This document shows positions 1 to 7,624 of a DNA stretch of 9,666 nt, one piece after another. The stretch is from JANXPZ01 sp033853925. Its GTDB lineage: Bacteria > Eisenbacteria > RBG-16-71-46. The notes under the pieces were generated by a model. It searched no databases. It was given only the letters and a program-made list of their open reading frames with translations, and had not been told where the DNA came from. The DNA is taken from positions 1 to 9,666 of the forward strand of contig JAWOLC010000097.1 in the NCBI GenBank assembly GCA_033853925.1, in the 5' to 3' direction. The first letter of the stretch is position 1; each line of letters opens with the position of its first letter. Both the position numbers and the translations under genes were made by a program.

Positions 1-1407
1 CCGCTCACGTATTACGGCATGATGCGGGGCCAGCGCGAGACACCCAGCGGGCACAACGGGCTGGGCCTGCTGGCCACCCTGGCGCAGCGCCGCTTCGACG
101 GCGTCGGCGCGCTCGCGGACTCCCTGAACCGGCAGTCGGCCATGGCCGGCCTCGACGGCTGGCACTTCCTGGATCCCAGGAAGGTCTGGATCCTGTCGGG
201 CTGGACGGCGATGTCGCGCGTGTCGGGGAGCGCCGCGCGCATGGCGAGCGTGCAGCGCAGCCCGCTCCACTACTTCCAGCGGCCCGACGCGAGCTACCTC
301 GACGTGGAGGATGCGACCTCGCTGACCGGCTTCGCCGGCCGCCTGGCGCTCAACAAGCAGGAAGGGCACGTCGCCTTCAACTCCGGCGTGGCGATGATGG
401 ACCCGAAGTTCGACGTGAGCGACATGGGTTACCAGAGCTACGCCGACCTGGTAAACGCCCACGTGATGACCGGCTACAAGTGGACGAAGGCCAACCGCTG
501 GCAGACGGAGAGCCGGGTGTGCGGCTACGTCGCCAGCAACTGGGACTTCGGCGGCGAGCGCGTCTGGTCCGAGGCCGGAGCCATCGGCCACGTCACCTTC
601 ACGAGCCGCCACACGCTCGACGCCGAGGTGGACTGGTTCCCCGAGGCGGTGGCGAACCGCCAGACCCGCGGCGGCCCGCGCATGTTGAGGAAGGCCGCGG
701 GCGCGGCGACGCTGCATCACGACTCCGACGAGAACCGGCGGCTCTTCACCTGCACCAACCTGTACCTCGAGGGCACGCCGAGCACGGGCACCTACGACTG
801 GAGCCTGACGCCGACGGTCGTGCTGCGGCCCTCGCCACGGCTCTACCTGAGCCTCGGCCCGTCGCTCGAGCGGAACGTGGCGGACGCGCAGTTCGTGGCC
901 TCGGTCGCGGCGCCGGGCGAGGTGCCCGCGGACTTCGGCGGCCGCCGCTACGTGTTCGCGCGCCTGGACCAGACCACGGTGGCCGCGAGCATCCGGCTCA
1001 ACGTCACGTTCACGCGGGACCTGTCGCTGCAGACCTATGTCCAGCCCTTCATCTCGGCCGGCCGCTTCTCGGACTTCAAGGAGCTGGCGCGCGCGGGCTC
1101 GTACGAGTTCGTGCACTACGGCCGGGCGCCCGGCACGGCGTACGCGGACGACCTGGTCACGCCGGGCGCCGGCGGCACGCCATTCGAGCTGCGGGACCCC
1201 TCCTTCAACTTCAAGTCGCTGCGCGGCAGCGCGGTCCTGCGCTGGGAGTATCAGCCCGGCTCGGTGCTCTACTTCGTGTGGACGCAGGAGCGCACGGACG
1301 AGGAGGAGCAGGGCGACCTGCGCTTCGGCCCCTCGACCCGGCGGCTGCTCGACGCGCATGCGAACGACATCTTCCTGGTGAAGGCGACGTACTACCTGAC
1401 GAGGTAG
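1..1407 (+). CDS. DUF5916-type putative outer-membrane protein, C-terminal part (5' end outside window)
   Basis: The frame is open from the first base (PLTYYGMM...) to the TAG at 1405-1407, giving 468 codons, so the true start lies upstream and the two ATGs at 19 and 22 are probably internal. The visible part resembles the C-terminal region of DUF5916 proteins: an SGHNGLGLLATL segment near residue 21, then GLDGWHFLD (about 51-59), and long runs of alternating polar and aromatic residues typical of beta strands. It ends with SVLYFVWTQER and a final strand, FLVKATYYLTR, whose aromatic-rich last residues suit barrel insertion. In this family an N-terminal signal peptide and a CBM9-like carbohydrate-binding domain usually precede this part; neither can be seen here. 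The likely location is the outer membrane of a diderm cell; the substrate is unknown. The next gene is on the opposite strand 76 bp away, so the gene is last in its transcription unit. Family assignment rests on pattern recognition; an unrelated porin-like barrel is the main alternative. Confidence 0.78.
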   Translation, partial: PLTYYGMMRGQRETPSGHNGLGLLATLAQRRFDGVGALADSLNRQSAMAGLDGWHFLDPRKVWILSGWTAMSRVSGSAARMASVQRSPLHYFQRPDASYLDVEDATSLTGFAGRLALNKQEGHVAFNSGVAMMDPKFDVSDMGYQSYADLVNAHVMTGYKWTKANRWQTESRVCGYVASNWDFGGERVWSEAGAIGHVTFTSRHTLDAEVDWFPEAVANRQTRGGPRMLRKAAGAATLHHDSDENRRLFTCTNLYLEGTPSTGTYDWSLTPTVVLRPSPRLYLSLGPSLERNVADAQFVASVAAPGEVPADFGGRRYVFARLDQTTVAASIRLNVTFTRDLSLQTYVQPFISAGRFSDFKELARAGSYEFVHYGRAPGTAYADDLVTPGAGGTPFELRDPSFNFKSLRGSAVLRWEYQPGSVLYFVWTQERTDEEEQGDLRFGPSTRRLLDAHANDIFLVKATYYLTR

Positions 1408-1414
1408 GGAAAGC

Positions 1415-1432
1415 GGGCGCGGAAGCGCGTCC
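1415..1432 (+). terminator. Possible weak hairpin terminator after the DUF5916-type gene
   Basis: Arms GGGCGCG (1415-1421) and CGCGTCC (1426-1432) form seven pairs, one of them G-U, around a GAAG loop. The hairpin starts 8 bp after the TAG of the left-hand gene and lies in the 76-bp gap between two convergent genes. The G-U pair becomes an A-C mismatch on the other strand, so it suits + strand transcripts better. No T tract follows, so intrinsic termination is uncertain. Confidence 0.3.
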
Positions 1433-1483
1433 ACAAGGGAAGGATCGCCCGGGCCGCCGAGTCGAATCGCGCCGTCTCCGGCC

Positions 1484-2194
1484 TCACCAGCGGATCGGCT
1501 TGCGGTCCCGGAAGAAGCCGCCGTTGGGCCCGTCGGCGGGGAGCGTGGCGAGCCAGACGATGGTCTCCGCCCCCTTCTCGACCGAGCGGCGCGCGCCCGG
1601 GCCGCCCATGCGGGTCCGCACCCAGCCGGGGCAGACCGCGTTCACCTTGACGTCGCCGCGCACCTCGGACGCGAGCTTCACCGTCAGCGCGTCGAGCGCC
1701 GCCTTCGATATGCAGTAGGCGGCGGGGCCGTCGAGACCCTCGGCGAACGAGCCGGAGCCGCTGGAGACGTTCACCACCCGCCCGTATCCGGCCTCGAGCA
1801 TCGCCGGGACGAAGGCGCGACACGTCCACACCGCGCCCAGCAGGTTGGTGTCCATCACCTCGCGAAAGGTCTCGGGCGCCGTCTCGAGCACCGCTCCCGG
1901 CGGGTAGATGCCCGCGCTGTTCACGAGCACGTCCACGGGCACGCGGCTCCGGCGCAGTCGCGCCGCCAGCGCCTCGGCCGCACCCTCCTCGCGCACGTCG
2001 AGGACGGCCTCGAGCGCGGCGATCCCCTCCGCGCGGAGATCCGCGGCGGCCTTGGCCACCGCGCCTTCGTCGCGCCCCGCGAGCACGACCCGCAGGCCGC
2101 GCCGCCCGAGCTGGCGGCAGACTTCGAGCCCGATGCCCCGATTGGCGCCGGTGACGAGGGCCGTGTGGCCGTCGTGGGGCTTGGTGCTCGCCAT
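1484..2194 (-). CDS. Short-chain dehydrogenase/reductase (SDR), NAD(P)H-dependent
   Basis: This is a complete 236-residue classical-type SDR, a cytosolic Rossmann-fold oxidoreductase that interconverts an alcohol and a carbonyl. Visible motifs in order are the cofactor glycine motif TGANRGIG (15-22), D66-V67 after beta strand 3, NSAG (92-95, the usual NNAG), N117 in DTNLLG, catalytic Ser in NVSSGSGS (S144/S145), YCISK (Y160, K164), and the post-catalytic CPGWVRTRMGG (188-198). The catalytic tetrad Asn-Ser-Tyr-Lys is intact. AGRDE after beta 2 puts Arg at position 41, which often indicates NADP(H) preference. Motifs TGANRGIG and NAVCPGWVRT recall the carbonyl reductase/neomenthol dehydrogenase-like branch of SDRs, but the substrate cannot be read from sequence. 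The ATG at 2194 has no clear Shine-Dalgarno and no alternative ATG, GTG or TTG in the codons just upstream. It converges with the left-hand gene and diverges from the membrane protein on the right, so it is probably monocistronic. Confidence 0.93.
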   Translation of the reverse strand: MASTKPHDGHTALVTGANRGIGLEVCRQLGRRGLRVVLAGRDEGAVAKAAADLRAEGIAALEAVLDVREEGAAEALAARLRRSRVPVDVLVNSAGIYPPGAVLETAPETFREVMDTNLLGAVWTCRAFVPAMLEAGYGRVVNVSSGSGSFAEGLDGPAAYCISKAALDALTVKLASEVRGDVKVNAVCPGWVRTRMGGPGARRSVEKGAETIVWLATLPADGPNGGFFRDRKPIRW

Positions 2195-2200
2195 GGGCGG

Positions 2201-2206
2201 AATGTA
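2201..2206 (-). promoter_or_regulatory. Candidate -10 element for a leaderless SDR transcript
   Basis: Read on the - strand, TACATT ends six bases before the ATG of the SDR gene, so a transcript starting at normal distance would begin at the A of that ATG. The gene lacks a recognisable ribosome binding site, which fits leaderless expression. There is no good -35 hexamer at 16-18 bp, and a six-base match can occur by chance. Confidence 0.3.
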
Positions 2207-2296
2207 ACCCAGGCGGAGGGCGGTCGTGAGGGTCCGGGAGCCTGTGCGCGGGCACGAACGACGGGGCGCTCTCCCCTTCTCGCGGGGCGCGTGGGC

Positions 2297-2302
2297 TACA
2301 AT
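2297..2302 (+). promoter_or_regulatory. Candidate -10 element for the TMTC-like membrane protein gene
   Basis: TACAAT within GGGCTACAATCC matches the sigma-70 -10 consensus at five of six positions and stands out in a very GC-rich region, 60 bp before the start codon. No convincing TTGACA-like -35 box lies 16-18 bp upstream (2274-2279 reads CCCTTC). The leader would be about 50 nt. It shares the 167-bp divergent spacer with the SDR gene. Confidence 0.45.
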
Positions 2303-2350
2303 CCCTGCCCTGGCGTGGTCGCGGGCGACCGAGCCCGCCTCACCCCGCCT

Positions 2351-2357
2351 GGGAGGA
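2351..2357 (+). promoter_or_regulatory. Ribosome binding site for the TMTC-like gene
   Basis: GGGAGGA lies five bases before the ATG at 2362 and is a strong Shine-Dalgarno match. It fixes the start of the membrane protein gene, just ahead of a short charged N-terminus and the first membrane helix. Confidence 0.8.
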
Positions 2358-2361
2358 AGCC

Positions 2362-4428
2362 ATGACGAGGAAAGCCGCGGCCGCGGAGCCGCGCGCGTCC
2401 GCCTTCCCCGAAGCGGCCGCGGCCATCGTCCTGCTGGCGCTGGCTCTCGTCGCCACCGTGGCCGTCTACCGCCCGGGCCTCTCGTCGCCCTTCCTCTTCG
2501 ACGACGAGCGGTACGTGCACCAGAACGCGACCCTCCTGCACGTGTGGCCCCCGGACTGGCTGCACGCGGGCACGCAGGAGACGCGCCCCCTCACGAACCT
2601 GAGCTTCGCCCTCGACGTCGCCGCGCTCGGGCCCGGTCCCTGGGGTCACCACCTGGTGAACCTGGCCCTGCACCTGCTCGCCGTGGTCCTCCTCTTCCTG
2701 CTCACGTGGCGGATGTGGCGGGACTCGGGCCGCGCGGGCGCTCCGCTCGTGGCCGCCGTGGCCGCGGTGATCCTGGCCTTGCACCCGGCCCAGAGCGGCT
2801 CCGTGCTCTACATCCAGGGTCGCCCCGGTCTGCTCGCGACGGTGTTCGGCCTCGGGGCGCTGCTGGCGGCGGTCGCGGCCATCCGGGGCTGGGAGCGATC
2901 GCGCCGCCGGGCGCGGGGCACGATCGCCGTGGCGCTCCTCGTGGCCCTGGGCGCCCTGAGCAAGGAGTCGGGCGCCGTTCTTCCGGCTCTGGTGCTGATC
3001 TACGACGCAGCCCTGGGATCGCGGGGCCACGGCCAAGGCCTCCGTGCACGGCTCTGGCGCTTCCATCTGCCGGTATGGGCGGGGTTGCTGCCGCTCGCGC
3101 TGGCCTACGGCCTGCTGCGCAACCCGCACGCCGGCGTGTTCGCGGCGGGGGCCGTCGACCCCACGCGCTTCTACGCCACCCAGCCGCTCGCGCTGCTCTT
3201 CGCCCTGGGGCTCTGCCTGTGGCCCCGCGGGCTGGCGATCGACCGCGCCTTCCCCCTGCTCTCCCCCGCCGATCCCCGCGCCTGGGCCGCGGCCCTGGGC
3301 CTGGTCGTCCTCCTGGCGCTCGTGCTGTGGTCACTGCGGCGCTCGCCATGGCCGGGCTTCTGGGGCACGTGGTGGCTGGCGGCTCTGGCCCCCACCGCGC
3401 TCATCCCGAGCCCCGAGTTCGCCGCCGACCGTTACCTGGTGATGGCCCTGCCCGCGGTGGCCGCCCTGGCGGCCTGGGCGGCGAGCGGGATCGCCGCGTG
3501 GGCGGCGGCGCGCACGCGCTGGGCGCCCCAGGCTCTGCTCGCCGCGTTCGCTCTGCTGCTGGCTCTGCCCCTGGCGTGGGCCACACTGGCGCGGGCGCGG
3601 GTCTGGGGCTCGGACCTCGCGCTGTGGCGCGAGGCGACGCGCGTGTCGCCCGCGAACTCGCGGGCCTGGTACCAGTACGCGCGCCTGCTCTACGCCGAGG
3701 ACAGCCTCGACGCGGCCGAGGGCGCGGCGCGCCGCTCGCTGGCGATCGGCGTGCCGAACCACCTGCCGTTCATGCTCCTGTCGGACATCAAGACCACGAA
3801 GGGCGAGCTGGACTCTTCGGTCTTCTTCGCTCGCCTCGCGGTCCAGGCGGCTCCCGGGAAGTGCGATGCCCGCGTCGCTCTGGCGCGCGTGCTCGCGGCC
3901 CTCGAGCGCTGGCCCGAGGTGGAGCGTGAGGCCGAGTCCGCGCTCGCGATCGACTCGTCCTCGAGGCCCGCTCTCTATCTGCGTGGCCGGGCGCGGGCCG
4001 AATCCGGCGATCTCGTGCGTGCTCGGGAAGACGCGAACGCCCTGGGGAGTGTCGCGGGGGCCAGCGTCGAGAGGGCTGCGTTGGCCGGCTTGATCGAGGC
4101 TCGCGCCGGCCGGCCGGCCGAGGCCGAGCGGTGGCTCGCGCCGGCCACGGAGAAGGTCCCCGACGACCGGGACGAATCGCTGGCCTGCATAGACGCGCTG
4201 CGGGCGCGGGCGCCGGTGCTCCTGGCGCTCGGCCAAGCGGACGAGGCCGTGCGCGCCTGGCAGGAGTACTTCGCCGTGACGGGCGCGGAACGCTGGGACC
4301 GGGCGAGCCTCGAGGGGTTGGCGCGCGCGCTCCATGCGGCGGGCCGCGAGCCCGAGGCGGATCAGGCGCTGCGACGAGTCACGGCCCTGCGCGATCGCGC
4401 CGGCTCCCCCGGGGTCCGCGACGAGTAG
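2362..4428 (+). CDS. TMTC/PMT-like GT-C membrane glycosyltransferase with C-terminal TPR domain
   Basis: This 688-residue protein has two halves. Residues about 19-410 hold roughly ten hydrophobic helices with GT-C fold features: helix 1 (19-35) followed by the acidic pair D47-D48 in FLFDDERY, where GT-C enzymes carry the catalytic or metal-binding acid; RPLTNLSFALD (75-85); HHLVNLALH (96-104); LHPAQSGSVLYIQGR (140-154); SKESG (200-204); and ADRYLVMALP (355-364). This order matches bacterial relatives of TMTC O-mannosyltransferases. From VWGSDLALW (414-422) to the C-terminus the protein is helical, with TPR-like motifs such as RAWYQYARLLYAEDSLDAAE and LVRAREDANAL, probably on the extracytoplasmic side. 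The expected role is sugar transfer from a lipid-linked donor to protein or envelope glycan; donor and acceptor are unknown. A strong RBS and a -10-like element precede it. It converges with the solenoid gene 28 bp away. The glycosyltransferase assignment is firm at fold level; activity is inferred. Confidence 0.87.
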   Translation: MTRKAAAAEPRASAFPEAAAAIVLLALALVATVAVYRPGLSSPFLFDDERYVHQNATLLHVWPPDWLHAGTQETRPLTNLSFALDVAALGPGPWGHHLVNLALHLLAVVLLFLLTWRMWRDSGRAGAPLVAAVAAVILALHPAQSGSVLYIQGRPGLLATVFGLGALLAAVAAIRGWERSRRRARGTIAVALLVALGALSKESGAVLPALVLIYDAALGSRGHGQGLRARLWRFHLPVWAGLLPLALAYGLLRNPHAGVFAAGAVDPTRFYATQPLALLFALGLCLWPRGLAIDRAFPLLSPADPRAWAAALGLVVLLALVLWSLRRSPWPGFWGTWWLAALAPTALIPSPEFAADRYLVMALPAVAALAAWAASGIAAWAAARTRWAPQALLAAFALLLALPLAWATLARARVWGSDLALWREATRVSPANSRAWYQYARLLYAEDSLDAAEGAARRSLAIGVPNHLPFMLLSDIKTTKGELDSSVFFARLAVQAAPGKCDARVALARVLAALERWPEVEREAESALAIDSSSRPALYLRGRARAESGDLVRAREDANALGSVAGASVERAALAGLIEARAGRPAEAERWLAPATEKVPDDRDESLACIDALRARAPVLLALGQADEAVRAWQEYFAVTGAERWDRASLEGLARALHAAGREPEADQALRRVTALRDRAGSPGVRDE

Positions 4429-4432
4429 CCCG

Positions 4433-4447
4433 CGCTCCCGTGGAGCG
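4433..4447. terminator. Small hairpin in the convergent gap, possible bidirectional terminator
   Basis: CGCTCC (4433-4438) and GGAGCG (4442-4447) form six perfect pairs around a CGT loop. The hairpin sits wholly in the 28-bp gap between two convergent stop codons, and its perfect symmetry lets it form in transcripts from either strand. There is no T tract on either side, so its strength is uncertain. Confidence 0.4.
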
Positions 4448-4456
4448 AGCGAAGTC

Positions 4457-7400
4457 TCAGGTCGTCCCCGCGGCCTTCGCGTGGCCGGCTCCAGCCCCGC
4501 CGGCGCCCGTCGGCGCGCGCGGGGCTTGCTTCGCCCGATGCTCGCGGGCGAGCGCCTCCAGACTCTTCCATTGCGTGCTCCACGTCCGGAGTCGCGCCAG
4601 GGACCAGCCGAACTCGCCGTTTCGCGCCTGGCGGGTCTCCAGGCAGCGGGCATAGCGATCCGCTGCCCGCACGTAGTCTCCGGCGCAATCGGCGCGGAAG
4701 CCGAGATAGAAGAGGCCCTCGCAGGTGGCCTTGGGGGTGGTCATGGTCGCGCGCACCGCGTCCTCGGTCTCGTGGCCCAGGAGGTAGCGCCCGAGCAGTT
4801 GGTAGCGCTCGCCGTTGGGGCGGGCGAGGTGCGCGAGCAGGGTGTCGCGGTGCCCGCTCATGACCGTGGGCGTCCGCAGCGCCGCCGCGGCCCGCAGCAG
4901 CCAGAGGAATTCGTCTCGCGGCGCGAGGCCTTCCGCAGCGGAGAGCCGCCAGACCAGCTCGTCCTCCTCCAGATCGAAGGCCACGTAGCTCATCAGCTCG
5001 AGCGCGACCGTGTCCCGTGGCAGGAGGGGCCGCAGCCACTCCAGCGCCTCGCGCTCGCCGCGCGCCGCCTTCAGGTAGCCGTACGCGTTGACCCGGCGAT
5101 ACAGCTCGTCCTGCCCGGCGTCCTGCTCGCGCGCGGACACCGCGAAGGCCGGCGCGTCGAAGCCCGAGTCCGCCAAGGCGCGAGCGAGCATGCCCAGCGT
5201 CGTGCCTCCGCCCATCCCCGCCTTGGCGAGGGCATCCGCTGCCTGGCGCAGGCCCCCGGGATCGCGGGCGAAGCAGGCGACGAAGCGCGGGCCCAGGGCC
5301 CAGCGCCACTCCTCGAAGGTCATGGGCCTCGGCGCATCGCGCAGCGCCGCCGCCGCGCCCGCGAAGTCGCCACTTCTCCAGAGCAGCCCCACCGCCAACG
5401 CTTCGGCCTCGGCGCTGTCGGGGTAGCGCTGCCAGGCCGCCATCGCCAGGGTCTCGGCCTCGGCCGTCCGCCCCAGGCCGGCCAGCGCCTCGGCTCCCTG
5501 CTCCATCGCGCCGAACTGCCAGCTGTCCACCACGGGAGCGATCGCCGCCAGCGCGCGCCCCGGCTGGCCTTCGTGCTGGAGAGCTTCCGCAATGGCGATG
5601 CGGGCGAAGATCTCGTCGAACGCCCGGTCGCTGCGGTCCGCTCGCGCGAGCCATCGCTCACTGACCGCGCGCATCTCCTTCCAGGAGCGGCGCTCGCGCA
5701 GGTACTCCACGTACGCGTGCGTCAGGTCCCAGTCGGCGGGACGGCTGGCAATGCACTGCCGATAGGCCGCGCGAATGGGCGCCCAGTCCCCGGGCAGCAA
5801 GGCCCCCAGGCTCTGCAGGGCTGTTGCGCGCAACTCGGGGCTGAGCCCCGGCGAGCCCGCCAGATGCTCGAGCGCGCTCTGATCACAGTTGTAGAGAGCC
5901 CACCAGCCGCGCAGCGCGAGGTCGAGCGGATGGCCGCCCGCCACGCCGCGGGCCAGGAAGACGTCGGCGCGGGCCAGGTCGAGCACGTCGGTATGGAGGA
6001 TGCGCCCGTAGCGCACGAGATGCGCGGGCCGCGTGTCGAGCCGCGCCGCCACCGCGTGCGCGCTCTGGGCGAGGACGGGGTCGCCGACGGTCGCGCCCTC
6101 GGCGATGACCGCTTGCGTGGTGAGTGCCATGGCCCCGCCGAAAGCGCAGGAGGCACCCAGGTCGGAAAGCAGTCCTTCCCTGTCCGCGTGGCCCTGCTTG
6201 GCCTGGGCGAGGTGCGTGAACCAGCGCTGGAACTCGGGCCCCGGTCCCTGGCGATTCGCGCCGTCGCCGAGCGCGATGGCGAAATCGCGCGTGCCCTCCA
6301 CGGTCGAGAGGGCCCGGCGCAGGTGCTCGCCGATGCCGCGCAAGGCCGAGTAGAAGCACGCGCGGTAGTAGCTGCGCAGCACCTCGCGGTCGAGCAGGGA
6401 ACCGTCGGACTCGGGCCGCATGGCCTCCATCATCGTCTCGAATCGCTCGACCAGGTGTCCGACCGGTTGCCGCTCCGGCACCGAGGCGGACGAGCGGCCG
6501 TCGAGCCGGTTCAGGCGCAGGTCCTCGTCCACGGCGGCCAGCACGCCGGCCGCCGTGGGAACGTCGGCCTCGAACCTGTGCAGGGCGAAGCCTGTCGCGA
6601 TCAGCGGCAGGGTCAGGGCGCGGTCGCGGCCGAGCGAGTCGGCCAGCGCCTCGGCCCATCCCTCGATGTCCCGGCGCTCCGCTTGCCGCAGCAGCGCGAA
6701 GTAGCGCGCCTCGCGGCCGCGCGGCGCGCCGATCGGGTAGCGAGCCAGCGCCGCGTCGTCGCAGCGCACGAGCAGCCGCACCGGGTCGTCCGGGGCCAGG
6801 CGCTCCGCCAGCGTCCAGGCCTCGGCGCCGTAGCCCATGGTGTTCGCGAGCAGACATTCCTCGCCGACGACGGCCGACGAGTCGGCTGCGGCGCAGACGG
6901 CGGTGAGAGCCAGCGAGCGAGCCGCAAGGCGCTCCGAGGCGTCCACCTGGTCGCCGGACTCGACGGCGAGCAGGGCCAGGGCCCGGGCCCCACGCTCCAG
7001 GAGGCCGGGATCGCGCAGGCCCGTGGCCCAGAGGCGGTCGGCGCAGTCGGCGGCCGGCAGCGCCTGGAGCGCCGCGAGCCGCGCATCGACGTCGGGGTAG
7101 CAGGCGGGGCGCTCCGGCGAAACGAGCGAATCACGCGCGCCCAGGCTCAGGGCCCATTGCGAGAGCAGACGTCGGAGATCGCCGAAGCCCGGAAACTCGG
7201 GGAGCACCCCGACCTCGACGCCGCCGTGGCGTACGCGCCAGGCTCCGCCCTCGAAGTCGGCGACTGCAGGCGAATGACCCGCGTGGCGGAGCAGCTCGTG
7301 GACGTCCCCCACCGCGACGAGGAAGCGGCTGTCCGGCGGGAGCCGGGAAGGAGGCGCGGCGTGCTGGGCCGGGAGAGCCCGACGCGGCGCCTGCGCGACG

Positions 7401-7501
7401 GGACGAGCGTTCGGGTGGTCGCGTCGGAGCCACATCCACGTCGCCGACGTGGCGGCCAGCGCCGCGAGCAACACGGCATACAACGCAATCCTGCGGACCA
7501 T
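4457..7501 (-). CDS. Large membrane-anchored TPR-like helical-repeat protein of unknown function
   Basis: I do not recognise a named family for this 1014-residue protein. Residues 5-25 (IALYAVLLAALAA...) form a single hydrophobic helix after MVRR, so it is a signal anchor or uncleaved signal with the body outside the cytoplasm. Residues about 30-58 are a Pro/Ala/Arg-rich linker. From about 60 to 985 the sequence is almost entirely predicted helix, with TPR-like hairpins clearest at about 640-720 (ALAGLGRTAEAETLAMAAW, ALAVGLLWRSGDFAGAAAAL) and 925-975 (CEGLFYLGFRADCAGDYVRA then a Cys-containing partner helix). The tail (about 985-1014) is Ala/Gly/Lys-rich. No catalytic motif is visible. The start is well fixed: an in-frame TAA lies 12 codons upstream with no other start codon between, and GGGAGGG precedes the ATG. 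It follows groEL on the same strand, but a strong hairpin separates them, so separate transcription is likely. A scaffold or protein-interaction role is inference from the fold alone. Confidence 0.82.
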   Translation of the reverse strand: MVRRIALYAVLLAALAATSATWMWLRRDHPNARPVAQAPRRALPAQHAAPPSRLPPDSRFLVAVGDVHELLRHAGHSPAVADFEGGAWRVRHGGVEVGVLPEFPGFGDLRRLLSQWALSLGARDSLVSPERPACYPDVDARLAALQALPAADCADRLWATGLRDPGLLERGARALALLAVESGDQVDASERLAARSLALTAVCAAADSSAVVGEECLLANTMGYGAEAWTLAERLAPDDPVRLLVRCDDAALARYPIGAPRGREARYFALLRQAERRDIEGWAEALADSLGRDRALTLPLIATGFALHRFEADVPTAAGVLAAVDEDLRLNRLDGRSSASVPERQPVGHLVERFETMMEAMRPESDGSLLDREVLRSYYRACFYSALRGIGEHLRRALSTVEGTRDFAIALGDGANRQGPGPEFQRWFTHLAQAKQGHADREGLLSDLGASCAFGGAMALTTQAVIAEGATVGDPVLAQSAHAVAARLDTRPAHLVRYGRILHTDVLDLARADVFLARGVAGGHPLDLALRGWWALYNCDQSALEHLAGSPGLSPELRATALQSLGALLPGDWAPIRAAYRQCIASRPADWDLTHAYVEYLRERRSWKEMRAVSERWLARADRSDRAFDEIFARIAIAEALQHEGQPGRALAAIAPVVDSWQFGAMEQGAEALAGLGRTAEAETLAMAAWQRYPDSAEAEALAVGLLWRSGDFAGAAAALRDAPRPMTFEEWRWALGPRFVACFARDPGGLRQAADALAKAGMGGGTTLGMLARALADSGFDAPAFAVSAREQDAGQDELYRRVNAYGYLKAARGEREALEWLRPLLPRDTVALELMSYVAFDLEEDELVWRLSAAEGLAPRDEFLWLLRAAAALRTPTVMSGHRDTLLAHLARPNGERYQLLGRYLLGHETEDAVRATMTTPKATCEGLFYLGFRADCAGDYVRAADRYARCLETRQARNGEFGWSLARLRTWSTQWKSLEALAREHRAKQAPRAPTGAGGAGAGHAKAAGTT

Positions 7502-7505
7502 GGGG

Positions 7506-7512
7506 CCCTCCC
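7506..7512 (-). promoter_or_regulatory. Ribosome binding site for the large solenoid protein
   Basis: On the - strand GGGAGGG lies four bases before the ATG at 7501. A second and more canonical site, AAGGAG at 7527-7532, precedes a different ATG (7516-7518) that is out of frame with the 1014-residue protein. The in-frame TAA further upstream means the protein itself can only start at 7501. Confidence 0.65.
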
Positions 7513-7624
7513 TGGCATGACGAGGTCTCCTTCGTTATCGGAAGCGGCCCGACCGCGCTTCACCCGATCGGCTGGGGCGCCACCGCCCGGGGCCGGCGCG
7601 TGACGAACCCGCCCACCCCCTGCA

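Noticed and set aside
480..1718. A + strand frame running through the DUF5916-type gene and into the SDR gene
   Set aside because: It crosses the stop of one real gene and runs antisense into another, and has an Arg/Gly/Ala-biased translation without motifs.
2226..4653. Long alternative frames on both strands over the transferase gene
   Set aside because: The 2362-4428 frame alone has an RBS, membrane helices and GT-C motifs; the others are Arg/Pro/Gly-rich shadows.
7530..7570. Possible - strand promoter for the solenoid gene: GATAAC with TGAAGC 17 bp upstream
   Set aside because: Spacing is ideal, but the hexamers match the consensus at only four and two of six positions, too weak to list as a feature.
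4334..7603. A + strand open frame of about 1089 codons opposite the solenoid gene, longer than the gene itself
   Set aside because: Its translation is dominated by Arg, Gly, Gln and His with no hydrophobic helix or domain, and it overlaps the end of the transferase gene. The - strand frame has a signal anchor, RBS, fixed start and TPR-like motifs. Long antisense frames are expected at this GC content.
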